Counted from the stretch's first letter, positions 45,490 through 57,608 are shown. The stretch: DNA of 64,000 nucleotides from Prochilodus magdalenae (GCA_024036415.1 JAMWET010007207.1:1-64000), one strand, 5' to 3'. Notes: generated from the letters alone by a model not told the origin. Made by a program: numbers and translations.

Positions 45490-46240
45490 AGCGTTTAACT
45501 GAGCCTTCACAATCGTGCTTTATCTCAAACCTGTGTTATCATAAAGCTTGCCTAAACGCCTCGGGGAATACGCTCTCGTTTGATGAATGCTACTGTTGAG
45601 CAGAAAAAGAATAACATTTGAGATATCTTTCACTGCCATTATACCTTTACAACGGAGATGAAGATACCCCCTTAAATTATTGTGCCATTAACGGCCTCTG
45701 CAAACCCGAGAGCCCCTGCGAGTTAAAGAACGAGTGAAATCTTTAAACGCCGCAACAGTCGCTTTTACTGTATGTACGTCTTTTGATTTCCCCGAACCAA
45801 GTCTCTTGATGGCTTCTCGGCAACATGAAACATGACACATCATCCATTATTCTGAACGTGTGCCTTGCTATCTTAGCCCGCTCCATATGGCCCTGGTTGT
45901 CTCCAGACACCCAAATCCCTTTCCTGAGGCCAGGGGCTGTTTTTTAGCGAGAGCCATTACATCGCTCTTCTTTCTCAGAGGGATCCGCTGACAATGACGA
46001 GCACTCGCAGCGAACGCCATCTTTCCACCCCAAAACCTGACGGCGGATTCCTACTGTCGGACGCCGGCACGCTCCGCTGGCCCAATTGCTAATTCATGCA
46101 AGTTTGACAATCTGGAGGCAACAATTACCGACCACAGTAGAGCATGCTGTAAAGCGCCTGAACGGCTAATTACAAGTTATCCAAAGTTTTGATCTCCTAA
46201 TGACCTCTGAACGTGGCATGGAGGAAAGTGGGTTGCTGGG
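45490..46240. promoter_or_regulatory. Candidate conserved non-coding block, about 750 bp
   Basis: One of the cleanest enhancer-like stretches: repeat-free, balanced and CpG-containing, with ATTGTGCCATTAACGGCC (45679-45696), GAGTGAAATCTTTAAACG, CCCAATTGCTAATTCATGCA (46080-46099), CAACAATTACCGACCACAG and GGCTAATTACAAGTTATCC (46164-46182). There is no coding frame of note on either strand, which argues for constraint on DNA motifs, if constrained at all. Confidence 0.5.
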
Positions 46241-46865
46241 TGTAGATTTACAAAAAAGGGGGGGGCAGGAAACTGTGAATTCTTGAGAATATTATGGAAA
46301 TTGTCAAAAGGTTGTGGTGCAAATTTTAACAGCTCTAAACATTATTTCAGATCATTTCTGTTGAACACAAGAAAGGAATCTTTGAAACTTCATTAATGTG
46401 CAAACAGCAACAGTATAGAATTAGACATCTTTAAGTTAAGCACCATTCAGCCTGTAAGATGTAAAACAAGCCATGCAGAGTGGTTAGCAGTAAAAGGCCC
46501 CATTCTAAAGAAGAGTCGGAATTATTTACAGTGGTAGTGATAAAAACCAGACGTCTGAAGCCTTTATTGCCTCTAAAAGCTTCTTTACTATAAGTTATTA
46601 TAGAAAATGGTGAATACACTGATACCTGATGTCTCAAACATTGTTTTACGATTGCTTTGGACTAAAGCAAATGTTTTTTAAATCCCTTTATGGTAGAGAA
46701 ATTCCATGCAGGACACATGTAGGAGGCCATCATCAAATGTGTATTCATTTTTGTACTTTTTGCATAATTTGCTAAGTGTTTAAAGGAAACCAATTATGTA
46801 GCTTTCTGTGCATGTAAACGGTTATAAAAATTATAAAGTTATAAAGTACATGCCCGAGAGAAAAA
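46241..46865. other. Intergenic, no gene
   Basis: G9 run at about 46258-46266. Otherwise unique. Confidence 0.5.
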
Positions 46866-46869
46866 CTCT

Positions 46870-47190
46870 CTCCCATAGAAACGACTATTCACAGCTGCCT
46901 GAAATGTTTTGTTGTAATTACAGCCCTTCCTTCTGTTACATGATGACATCATCTTGAAGCACTATTCCTTAATGCTCACCTACCAACAAGCTTGGTACAC
47001 CCTCAAACAATGAGCCAAACCATACAACAATACGAACCTACTCCAAAAACTCCAGCTCCAGTCCAGCTTTTGAAAGTGGATCAGGTCTACCAACTAGTTC
47101 TACCTGACTTTCAGGATCGGACTCTGGCTCAAATTGATGCAGCAGAATCGACACCATTGTAAGAACAGCCACAGCGGTGTGTGTTTTGTT
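46870..47190. repeat. Dispersed repeat with central palindrome, copy B
   Basis: Pairs with 26801-27030. It shares GATGACATCATCTTG (46942-46956), CACCTACCAACAAGCTTGGT, CTCCAGTC and GAACAGCCACAGCGGTGTG in the same order. The GATGA-CA-TCATC palindrome core is kept although the outer arms have diverged. Confidence 0.6.
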
Positions 47191-47755
47191 ATGACATCTA
47201 CAACATTGGCTTTTTTGGATTTAGCCCTATCAACTTTATTTCATATACAAACTCATGTAGGTTTGTAGACATATGTAGGTTTATATAGTAAATAAATTGT
47301 CAATATATACATACCTCACAACTATGGAACATCAAATGTCTCTGAAGATGGAATCCCATTTGAAGTATCTGCACTGGATGAAACCATTTTGCAAATGAGA
47401 TGTGCCAGTGTGATCATCAGTGTGAGCTTTAAAGAACAGCCACATAATAAAAACCCTCTAAACTCACACATCAGAACCAAGAACCTATAAGGAGCCATTA
47501 TTTTAAGAGTGTTGTCTTTAGCATTGTTCACATGTGATCACAGTCTAGTTTGTGGCCTACTTTTCATCCTCTTTATCCAATCAGGGCTGTTTCTCAGTAG
47601 TATGTGCAGTGGTCTCCAAGGTTCTTCAGCCTGGATTGACAGTCTCAGCAGCAGATAGGATTTTAATGCATAGATAGCCACATATGTGTGCGATGGAGGG
47701 AGTCATCCCTGGAGAATGCCTTGCTGTGGTGGCAACTCATGTAGACCGTTTCCAA

Positions 47756-47760
<5 letters not shown>
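47191..47760. other. Intergenic, no gene
   Basis: Unique sequence. Confidence 0.5.

Positions 47761-47817
<57 letters not shown>
47761..47817 (+). repeat. (TC)n microsatellite
   Basis: 57 bp of TC interrupted once by a TTT. Confidence 0.95.
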
Positions 47818-48590
47818 ATGTAAAACTGTGTTTTTTTGTCCAGCTGAGTGATTGCTAAGGTAGGCGTGAAAGAACATTGGGAACTGAATTGTGCACTAAA
47901 CTAGCTGCAGAGCGGGGAGAAAAAAGCATCAGCGCAGAAAAGTAAACAGGACGCGGTGAAAAACTTGTTTAGTGACACTGGCAGGCCAAAGAAGAACAGG
48001 AACGTTTAAACCCAACAACAGATGGTTTACGGGTATATTGGTGGGTTGGTATCCTATAGGTAACTGTAAAAAAGTTTTTAAAAAGTGAGGATTATTAAAT
48101 CCAGAGAATGATAAACTGTAGATTTATCATATTCAAATGACTGATAAACCTATATAACATTAACAATCAGGGAACAAATCATTACACCATTTAATCATTT
48201 TAAACAGACCTTCTGTTTGGGCTATAAATGTAAAAAATCCAAAACATACAAAAATTAAACAACTCTGTGATAATGCTAACGGTGAAACAGTCATATCAGA
48301 ACATTCCATGTTTTATTTGAAGCTTTATTTGAACAGAGGACAACAACAAAAACTATTTTGAAAGTTAATGTAAAAATTTTTTATGTCATTTTAGACCATT
48401 TCTATTAGACTGTTCATCATGAAGTTTTAAGATATGGTAATGGCTACCTGGGGTTTTAACTGACGTTGACCTTTTTTTCCCCCGTAAAACAGACTAAAGC
48501 TTACAAAAATGCACAATAACTTTAAGAATGTAAAAAGACATTTTAATATTTATTAAAGGGGAATAATAAATATATATTAAAGGACTAGCT
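47818..48590. other. AT-rich intergenic, no gene
   Basis: Nothing recognised. Confidence 0.5.
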
Positions 48591-49260
48591 GGGTTGTGAC
48601 GTATCCTTGCTAAAAAAATTAATCCATGTGACGACGTGCGCTGGCGGTTCACCGCTTAGGAAGCCGCGAAGCTGAGAAACACTGGGGGAAAGATTTCTCA
48701 GAGAAAGTCTGGAGGAGCGTTTGAAGAAGAGAATCCTAACAAACGGACAGGAGACGTTTGTTTTATTATAATTCCGTTAATTTAGAACCTAAATTACAGA
48801 TACTTACTTATTCATTTAAAGCTAATATTATTATTATTTAAAGATAAGTATAGTCATTCAGTCTGCCTGCCGATAAACAAGACATCATTATTTTAGCACG
48901 GGTAATATAATTAAACGGTTTCAGGTTTACCGTTCTTCTTTTCATCTAAAAATAATTTAAATATGGACTAATCTGGTTTTATTTAGCAGCTCATTATTTA
49001 TGAGAGGTGAAAGACGAAGGGTCCTGCTACTGAAGAAGCTGTTAAAAGTGAAATTAAAAAGACTATAAGCTATAAGCGCTAATGTTTAGCATAAATACAT
49101 GCTGCTGCCCAGCGCTGTGTTCTGTAACTAAAGGCTCCAGTTCAGATCGATCATCATAAGCCCCGCCTCTTTTAGTTCAGAAATACGTTTCTGTGACGCT
49201 GCTGACTTTCTTAATGAGGAGGACATCAGATCTGAAACGTATGCAGATTGATTTACTGAT
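48591..49260. other. Unassigned block, CpG-containing left part
   Basis: The left 150 bp (ATGTGACGACGTGCGCTGGC, AAGCCGCGAAGCTGAGAAAC) are CpG-rich for this window. AT-rich text with GATAAG and TAATTTAA words follows, and the block ends with CATAAGCCCCGCCTCTTTTA. It is unlike the flanks. It could be a relic of a retroelement or DNA transposon, or a decayed promoter-like island. No frames or ends were recognised. Confidence 0.3.
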
Positions 49261-49880
49261 TACTAGATAATGTACATGGAGAAAAAAAACATAAAAAAAT
49301 ATATATTTTTTTTTTATTTAATTTGTTTCCAAACAAGTTGTGGGACCTACTTGACCAAAGCACCATTGTGAATTAACCTAAGTGAAACAGATCTATATGC
49401 GCGGTGTAGGTCCAAAGCCTTGTTTGAAGGTGGACACGTGACTGACCACAATGCTTTGTTAGCTAACTATTGCTAGGGAAGAAAAAACTCACTGCTAGCA
49501 CTCCTATGGAATGCTAGTGGTATGTTAGCACTAACTCACTGGGATTCACATGAAGGTTTTGTGGCCATTCTACCCAGATATTTGAAGCTTGTGAAAGACA
49601 TTAACTCATTGTCAATGTAGGCACAAAACCTCTATCTCCATATTTGTATTTTTTAACCTTCTGATGTCTACATGAAAGAGCAAAACGCCTTGTGAGCAGA
49701 TAGCATCTCAGGAAACAGATCTACACCCACTACAGCACTATTACTGGTGTAGGTCTGTGGACGGGGGAAAAAAGCCTTTCCTCCATTTTTTCCTTTAACA
49801 ACCACTGTTCCTCTTTAAGCCACGAATGGTAAAGCCTCCCTCCCAAATACTTCCAGGAGGCAATGGGATAACAACATGTG
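49261..49880. other. Intergenic, no gene
   Basis: Unique sequence with A/T runs near 49280-49320. Confidence 0.5.
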
Positions 49881-49884
49881 CCGT

Positions 49885-50210
49885 GGCCCCTTGTTGCACA
49901 TAACTCTAATTAAGATCTAACAGTGTTACTATTCATTCTGTACATTACCTGCCGTGCAGGCCATTGTGTGCGGCCCAATGCGCGCTGTGCAGGATCCCTG
50001 CGTCAGCAGAAAAAGCGGCACCTCCTGGAGCGAATAAAGCGGGGGGCTCTGCTGAAATAAATCTACTTTCCTCAGGGTGAGACCCCCGGCCACAAAATGG
50101 CCTCTGCCGTCAGCACAGCAAACAAGGTAAAGGGGGGAAAACAGCAGTTAAGCGCTAATAGGACCAGGCCGATGACACAAATCAGCACTTGAAGGGAGGT
50201 TATTAGAAAA
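49885..50210. promoter_or_regulatory. Candidate conserved non-coding block
   Basis: Higher GC and repeat-free: CATTACCTGCCGTGCAGGCC (49944-49963), CCCAATGCGCGCTGTGCAGG, GGAGCGAATAAAGCGGGG and GCAGTTAAGCGCTAATAGGA (50143-50162). Confidence 0.45.
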
Positions 50211-50463
50211 CAGGAGTGCAACGATACACCTGGCTCTTGGACCAAGATACACTATTCACGATTCATATTCACACGATTCACACCAAACGGAGTAATCAGT
50301 GTGCAATATACCCCCTGTTATTCAGGGAGTCCAGTGTTGGTGTGCTAAACTAAAGCTGGCTGATCTTCAGTGGCAACTAAACAAAAAGAAAATGCTTTCT
50401 GCTGGTTTATCTACATATTGTCTGAGAAAGTCCTAGCCAAGTTTATATATTTGCAAAAATATA

Positions 50464-51508
50464 CTTATAATCAAAAAACAATCAACCAACAGGAATGAAA
50501 CTTGGTGGGTAGACTTGACATCATGAGACATACAAATGATTCATTTTTCTTATGTCCCATGGGGCCGCACAAGCAAGGACAGGCCTTATCTCTGTACCTG
50601 ACTGACTATATAAGGTCGGCCTGTTGCACATGCTTTTATTCTAACTTGTGCTGTTGAGTTGATAGCTTTGCCAGTGAAGTATGCCTCAGAGAAGAGTTCA
50701 AACTACAGCAATTGGTAGAGTTTGCAGGGGTCACATCATAGGGCTCCAGGAAGCGGTATGGCCGATTTTGTGCATCATACTGGTCATGTGGATAATGCAC
50801 TAGCATGCTTTTGGAAACAGTGGATAGAAGAAGCTACGCTTCAGTGACATGAAGGACCTGGGAGACCTACACAAACCATGGAAAGAGAGACCTCCCAAAT
50901 TGTCTGACCCAACAGCCATGATTGTGAACATTCAGCAAGCAGTGACGCCCTTTATGAGTTAGTGCCAGCACCACTGGCAGACAACTGCACACAGAACAGC
51001 ATGCACACACACACCATTACAACCAAAAACACCACGTCAACATCGTGCCAGGCTGTCATGGAGTGACTCAGAATGGCAGCAGGTCATCTTCAGTGACGAA
51101 TCCTGCTTTTGTCTTGATGAAGACGACCAACGAATCTGTGTGTGGAGGCACGGTGGTCAGTACCAAGATGAATGGTTTGTTGTCACGCATGTCCAGATGG
51201 CCTGGTTTCACTCCACCTCCACCCCTACCTAAATCTGCAGGAAGTTTGTGAAAATAATTAAGCTGCAAGGGAGGTATTATCAAAAGACACCTTTAGGAAC
51301 ATTTACAACTCCATGCTCAGACGTCTGATGTTGCATTAGCGACACCATACCGACAGACACTACTTCTGTGTGTAGCTCAATACATTTTACCCATATTAGT
51401 CTACACTTATCATCATTTTTTGTTTCTGGTAACCTTTATCTTCCCTCCCAATAGCTTTGCAATCTAAAGCTTCCTTCTGGATGCAACTATTCTTCTGATG
51501 ATCAGCGT
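50464..51508 (+). pseudogene. Tc1-type transposase relic, copy 5 of 5 (longest)
   Basis: The left end is degraded (TTATAATCAAAAAACAATCA). The right end, reverse complemented, is GCTGATCATCAGAAGAATAG. This copy alone keeps the N-terminal coding: ATG at 50681 begins MPQRRVQTTAIGRVCRGHII and GLQEAVWP, a helix-turn-helix start typical of Tc1-like enzymes. Stops follow. At 51089-51103 it encodes FSDES, which carries the first catalytic Asp, and soon after DDQRICVWRHGGQ. The sequence then jumps at about 51200-51230 to C-terminal text (near ICRKFVK). The segment with the second Asp and the Glu is missing, so the copy cannot be active. The final 3' region has CTCAATACATTTTACCCATA, as in the shorter copies. 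Confidence 0.85.
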
Positions 51509-51549
51509 TTTAGTTACAACATACACAGTTTTAGAGGTATACTAAGCAT

Positions 51550-51680
51550 ACTGTAGTTATAGTCGCTAGACTATGAAAGGCCAACTGATTGAACCAATTG
51601 GCTACAGCACCACACTGAGGCGGACCACTGATGATGGGTAAGCGTAGTGTCATCTTGTGAGTTCGAACTGTGTCTACAGC
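51550..51680 (+). repeat. tRNA-derived SINE-like repeat, copy A
   Basis: TAGTTATAGTCGC (51554-51566) resembles an A box, and GAGTTCGAACT (51659-51669) resembles a B box, though farther apart than in a tRNA. GACTATGAAAGGCCAACTGA and CTACAGCACCACACTGAGG pair with 57085-57140. A diverged SINE is the best guess. Confidence 0.5.
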
Positions 51681-52980
51681 TTGTGGTGGTGGTACACGAA
51701 AGACTGATTGAGGAAGGGGAGAAGATTCTGATAACTTGGGCTGAAATATTGGGTGCCATTGGCCTGCACTGTGAAGCCTGGACCTCGACTCCCCTTCCTG
51801 ACGGTTAAAAGACTAAAGGAGAAATGTTTTCAGGCAGGTTCCTCCATCTCCATAATCTGTTTATTTTCAGAGACTCCCCAGAAATTTAGATTTCGAGATA
51901 TGCTGGGGGTCCAAGAGGTTAATTAGGGGGTCTTGGTCCCCCCAGTAGCCCCTGTGTTTTGCACCTTGTCTATAATCATGTTGCAACACCAGAGCTCGTT
52001 AACAATATGAAAGCTGGAGTCAGATGTTGATTAGTGCTGACCGTTTGCAAACGTTGGTGCTCAAACAATGCAACTGCATCAGATAGCATAATTAATAGAA
52101 CGTACATTCTCCATAAAGCTTTTGCACACTTTTGGTAAATCTCATATCATGATCATTTCATGATTTATTGTACCACCCAGTTAAAAAAAAATCGGATATT
52201 GTCGCTCCAGTACCAGAAAACAGCTGCTCTTTATGCTGTGTGAACAATTTATGACCAGTAGAATGCAATTTTTTTCCATTTATATGAACTAAAGTTAAAA
52301 CCTTAGGGCGTAATTACATATTGTGGCTGTCCGCTCCTTAGAAATAAAATTGCTCTAAAATTGCCTAAAATACTAAAGCTGCATGTTATCATACATACAT
52401 ATGATATGTTTACATATGGAAACAGCATGTGACAATGGAACTATAATTTGCAATAATCCAAGCATGATAAGTCTGTGCATAACAGCCAGGTATATACAAA
52501 TGCTTTAAGAATGTAGAAAGGAAAATGAAAGTGTTACTTTTACAAGGCCATGGTCATCTGTGTCATTCAATGTGTACAAATGTGAAATTCCAGTCCATTC
52601 ATGTCCAGTGGTACCGCAACAATTATGTCATATATTATCAAATATTTGATCATAAATTAAGCCTATTTGCATTTTATGGGTTTTCTATGAATAAACAAAT
52701 GGCATCATTCTTGCTTTACCACTGGGCACACTGGACATGGCTATTTGTAAAATGTACGGTGTGCTCAGTTCACACAAATCCTGTTTAAAAATAGAAAAGA
52801 AAAAAAAAAACTCTCATGTTGTAGTAAAGCCAAAAAAGCAACAGCATGGTGGCGACAGCAATGGGTGAAGACTTTGGGGTTTTGCTACTACAGGGACAGT
52901 GATGATTATAACACAGTAAGGAAGGTATTTTTGTTTGTTTGTGTTATTATATAAGACTGGTATTCACTACTCTGGCCATG
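51681..52980. other. Intergenic, no gene
   Basis: Unique AT-rich DNA. The frame at 52525-52788 (+) is unassigned. Confidence 0.5.
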
Positions 52981-52984
52981 CACT

Positions 52985-53165
52985 ACACATATATGCAGCC
53001 ACTTTATTAGAAATCCCTTGTCCACTCTGCTGTTACAGTATAAACTGTAGCCCCTGTGTGGCCTTAATAAAACACCACTCCCCAATCACTGGGCAGTTTA
53101 TGGCCTAGTCGCTCTGGATTGGATATTTTTAAGAGGTGGGTCACTCGCAACCTAGCAGTGACACA
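52985..53165. mobile_element. Fragment of a palindromic fish DNA-transposon-like repeat
   Basis: CAGCCACTTTATTAGAAAT, GATTGGATATTTTTAAGAGG and CAACCTAGCAGTGACACAG have the order of a repeat I know from fish (GGCTGGATATTTTTGGTTGG, then CAGCAGTGACA). The counterpart 3' portion appears at 53820-54040. Confidence 0.45.
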
Positions 53166-53815
53166 GCTGTACCTGATACTCTCCTACCATCTGAATCCAC
53201 ATTAAGCTTTGCTGTGATGAAAATGATCTGCTACATACACAGTAACATCATTCTACCTTTGCAGGAGTAAGTAGTGGGGTCCACATGTCGATATGTAGTT
53301 CAAGTGTTAAACCTGTCATATGGAACAGTAAACCTGTAGCACCACTTATCTTAACACCACTTACAAGCTTTCTAATAAACTATGCTGTCTAATTTCTAAA
53401 TAACTACTACTACACCGCTACTTCAGTACAGAGAGTTACAAATACTGTGTTCAGGTTATTTCCATTTTAAAATGATTTCACTTTTTCTGAACACCATTAA
53501 TATTGAATGTTTATTTCTATATTTAAAATAATTTGAACATAGAGAGACAATAATTTGAATGCACTTTTACAGTTTAACCACTTTTAACAGCAGTCATTAA
53601 ATGCAGTTCCAGTCCCCATCTCAGCCTAGAATCTTTATTAATTATACAATAGGTATTTTTGTATTTGGAAATAAACTACTTTACTATTTTTTATTTAAAT
53701 ATCTGACAGCTATATTTCTTTTCAATCCGTTGAAAGGTTACTAGCAGGACAAGCAGAAATTGCATTTAAAAAAGTAAAAAAAAAACTAAAGTAAACGGAC
53801 TTACTAATGGCTAAA
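53166..53815. other. AT-rich sequence between two fragments of one repeat
   Basis: Either an insertion or diverged interior of the repeat. No gene. Confidence 0.4.
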
Positions 53816-53819
53816 TTAA

Positions 53820-54040
53820 CCACACTGGTTAAATCACTCGGTATCTGGTCAGCAGGTGTTCTGTGATCAGAAACTGCCCAGTGATGAATGGGGTAGAGCA
53901 TGGCTGACAAATTGTGCATGACAACAGATGGGCTACAGTCTGTATTTGTAGAGTTTAGTTCTCTTAAAGGGGTCAGTAAGCAAAAGTGCGAGGTAGGTGT
54001 TTCTGATACAATGGACGGAGAGCACACTTTATTATAAACA
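53820..54040. mobile_element. Second fragment of the same fish repeat
   Basis: GATGGGCTACAGTCTGTATT (53926-53945) and ATACAATGGACGGAGAGCAC (54006-54025) match the 3' part I recall for the family (GATGGACTACAGTCAGTAAT, AAAATGGACAGTGAGTG). Confidence 0.45.
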
Positions 54041-54660
54041 TTATAATAAACAGTTACTGTTTATTTGATAAATATAGCATAATGAGAAAAATAAACCAAG
54101 TTATGGCATGTTTTATATAATATATTTTTATTTCTTAATTGTTAACGTATTTTCCATGCTACATGTAATTTAACCAGGAATTTGACATGCAATTTTCAAA
54201 TTTCTACCCTTTCAGCATAGATCTGATGTGAGTTTATTTGTATACCTACTGCAGTAATACACTTATTTGTTTTTTAGCAATTGTTTGGAAACTAAAGGGT
54301 TACATTTTTTTAAACCCCCATTGAAAATTAACCAATCACATTTTGTCACTATAATATCAAGGTAGATACAGCCAAGCTCTCCCATTGGTTAGGCCTTTGG
54401 GAGCTGAACTGAATTCTTAACACATGCGATTTACTAACAACATAATTAAGAATGGATAAAAGCTCTAAAGAAATGCTTAGTAGAACATACAACTAGAATC
54501 CCATAGGAACACCAGCAGAACTAACATTATTATAGAGGAGGGTTTCCGTGCTTGCTTCGTATATATATACCAAGTATTAATATGGAAGATCAGAACTGAA
54601 GGCCTAGCCCCATTAGGCACTGTCAGTACAGTAACACATAGGCCTCTAATTCCAAGGTTT
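54041..54660. other. AT-rich intergenic, no gene
   Basis: Nothing recognised. Confidence 0.5.
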
Positions 54661-54664
54661 CCTC

Positions 54665-55120
54665 TACAAGTTTTCAAATTCTTCCTCTACAAATAAGATG
54701 CGCCTGCGATGTACTGTGAACTTTCCACAGTAGGCCCGCAGTCCCGCAAAGAAGCTGCGAATGAAAACAGGAACAGGGGGTGGGACTGCAGACCCTAAGA
54801 TGACGTTTTTGTTCAAGGTAAAACCTTTAAAGTAGACTTGAGAGGAGGCAAGCTTTAAGAAAGTGTCACCACTGACTTGGGTCGGGGCAGATTAGAGGAA
54901 ACAGGAAGTGTGTCATATGCAGAAGTTTGTGCTTCCTTTCCTCTCGTTGTGCCACACAGATGCAGTCTGAGTCTGAGGGGCTGCCAGGGTGACGCTAAGT
55001 GAAATGCTCATTTTGTGTTTGTGATTATCGAGGCCCATGGGCGATATGCACTAATGTGAGCTAATGCAATAGATTACACAGCGAAGGCCCTGGGGAGAAG
55101 ACAGCAAGCAGATGTGCTAT
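54665..55120. promoter_or_regulatory. Candidate conserved non-coding block
   Basis: Repeat-free and balanced: GCACTAATGTGAGCTAATGC (55048-55067) with two TAATG cores, GTTTGTGATTATCGAGGCCC and GCTTCCTTTCCTCTCGTTG. It is followed by the A/G homopolymer junction. Confidence 0.45.
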
Positions 55121-55124
55121 GGTT

Positions 55125-55170
55125 AAAAAAAAAAAAAAAAGGGGGGTGGGGGGGGGGTGGGGGTGTGTAG
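55125..55170 (+). other. Poly-A to poly-G junction, strong G4 candidate
   Basis: A16 (55125-55140) is directly followed by G6-T-G10-T-G5-TGTG. The G-rich strand can supply four or more G-triplet runs with 1-nt loops. Confidence 0.8.
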
Positions 55171-55440
55171 GAGAAAAGAAAGGGATGAAGAGAGTATGTG
55201 TGTGTGGCTCTCGGGAGTGTTTAATGTGCCAGAGACTGTCCCTTATAATTTACTGCCGTCAGAATGCACCATTGTGATGGGCTCTGCCACAAGCATCACA
55301 TCAGCCGTGCATGATGCAGGGTGCAGTCCGAAAGCAAAGCAGGGCCATTCTTCAAAAAACATCCGGCATTCATTAAAAAAGCATTACAAACACACTGGAA
55401 ACGCTGAAGATTTGTCAGAATTTTTTTAGGACCTTTGTTT
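55171..55440. promoter_or_regulatory. Continuation of candidate conserved block
   Basis: CCCTTATAATTTACTGCCGT, CACCATTGTGATGGGCTCTG and GTGCATGATGCAGGGTGCAG are repeat-free. The plus frame at 55157-55429 is open but unassigned and begins in the G-run. Confidence 0.35.
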
Positions 55441-57065
55441 TGATTTATTAACGAAGAAGCTTTCATAATATCTGAAGGCTTTGTAACGCTTCACTGTCTA
55501 AAGCTGAGATTTCAAGCAGTGTATCTGAGGCCATGCCAATCAGCACCTTTAAATGGCAGGGTTGCTCTCTTGCAGGCCAAGCATGTCATCTAGTGGACAT
55601 GCGGTGCAATTACACTTCATATTAAGGGAAATCGGACTGTTGAGTCTCACGTGCCCTAAAACAGTGTCCATGTCCAATACTACTAAAATATATATAATAC
55701 AGTACTATTACAATATTTATATATATATCGAATAATTAAACTTACATATAATAAAAAAAATAGTTATACTAAAATTATATAAAAAAAAGGCTCATATACA
55801 TTATATACAAATTGCATACATAAAAATAGCCACAAAGTCCACAAATGTACACTAAGGTTACTAAGCATATACAATAGGGAAGTTCTCACATTCCACAAAG
55901 TTAAAACAAACATACAGGGAAAAAAGGTGGCAAAATATTTCAGTCACATTTCTGGAAAAAACGAAAGAATCTTACAGCTGTTTACAGTTTTTGCTCTTTT
56001 TTAATGTTAAAGACTGTGTAAAAAGGCTAATGTCCTAAAAGCCAAAATCTGTGGAGGGGGTTTTGACATTTCACATTTGTGTATGAAATATTTGGCAAAA
56101 ATAATAAAATTATAAACAAAAAACTACATCTCTACATTCAGCCTCCTCAATACCAGATTTCATAGTATGAAAGTCGAACGTTACAAAATCAACATTAAAA
56201 CTACATGTGGGCCACCACTGTCGCATGATGATGATGTCATACAGAGTCAGTCCTACAGAAAATGAGACATTTAGGAAAGCTATTTTCTTGAGCAACGTCA
56301 CTCTAACTAAAGGTGCATTATACAGTATATTAAAATAGATTTAAATTAAATATTTAACTCGTTGTTTCTTACTAGCGGATGAGAGTAGCTATTTATTTGA
56401 TGTACTGAAAAAATAGCAGCCTACTAGTAAAAACCTTTATATTTTTTATATTTATTTTTATGTGTTTGGCTTGTTGGCTTTTTATGTGTTATTGCCATGT
56501 TCGATTATGTGCTTAATGTTTATTGGCCAACGTCTTTTAATCTCTTCTAATTCAACAGGCTGTTTTTCTTACCCTGCCTTTCAGAAAGACAGAGGAAGAG
56601 TCAGCTCAGAAAAGCATGTCCAGATAAGTCAAAGGGGACAAACCTTCACCTTCATAAAAACACTGTAGTATAGTTTCTTTGACTGATTTAAAAAGTATGC
56701 CCAATCAATAACATCCATAAACGACAATGCACTATACCTTATATGTAGTATAGAGCTCTTTTAACCCGCTGGTATTCTGGAGGGTGCCATGTTGTCTTGA
56801 TTATCCAGGGTTGGCTGGCTTGCTACCTCACTCACCACAGCAGTGCTGATGCTTCAAGGGCAACCCAATGTTTGGTTTAACAATACTCATTATTTCAGTG
56901 CTCATTTCTAGTTTGGTAATGTGCTATTTGAGGTGTTACACATCTGCTCTTGTGTTTTTGGTTTGAGAAATGAGTAACGGTTTTCTCTTTCCACCAACTT
57001 TTTTGGAAGAATTAAGCAAGATTTCATATGTACAAAGATGCTACCGCATATAGAAAAGTGGTTTA
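55441..57065. other. AT-rich intergenic, no gene
   Basis: AT-rich with TA-rich stretches near 55680-55800. No element or frame recognised. Confidence 0.5.
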
Positions 57066-57180
57066 CCCACTATAGCTTAGTTGCTAGGCTATAAGGGACC
57101 AACTGTAAACCTGTAAACCAATTTGTTACAGCATCATCCTGAGGGAGATGACTGATGCATCATTAGTTAGTCAAGGAAAC
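57066..57180 (+). repeat. tRNA-derived SINE-like repeat, copy B
   Basis: TAGCTTAGTTGC (57073-57084) fits an A box with one mismatch. GGGACCAACTGTAAACC and TTACAGCATCATCCTGAGGG parallel 51575-51620. No B box is left. Confidence 0.5.
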
Positions 57181-57524
57181 CAGTTTAGAAGCTTGCAGCC
57201 AAACAATGACAGTATCATAACATGTTTATTATAAGGAAAAACCCATAGTTTTTGTTTTGAGATTTCAGGGGGCTTATTCAGGGTCCCTGACCCTGCGGTT
57301 TGCAATAAAACCAGAAAGCAGTGATTAGAAATTTGAAAATCTTTGACCTGTATTAAAGCACATTGTTTCATGTTTTAGTTTAAGAAACTTCATTGGTTTG
57401 TAAATCCACATTCCAGAAATTATTGATTGATATATTTACAAAAAAACAATAAAACATAAAAAATGGTGCTTTTTGTTATTTTTCAGGTTTTTTGGTTTTA
57501 TTTATTTAATTTACTTTAATTTTA

Positions 57525-57577
57525 TATTGGAATTGGGTTTGTACATTTAACACAATACAGAAAACTATATTTAATAC

Positions 57578-57592
<15 letters not shown>
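57525..57592 (+). repeat. Older interspersed repeat, left part, split by insertion
   Basis: GGAATTGGGTTTGTACATTT and AAAACTATATTTAATACTAT match 59477-59516 (GGAACTGGGTTTATAAAAAA, AACACTATATTTGACATATT). The continuation is found after the Tc1 relic at 58535-58605. Confidence 0.65.

Positions 57593-57608
<16 letters not shown>

Noticed and set aside
51554..51669. Genuine tRNA gene
   Set aside because: The box spacing is too long and no cloverleaf can be drawn; a SINE relic fits better.
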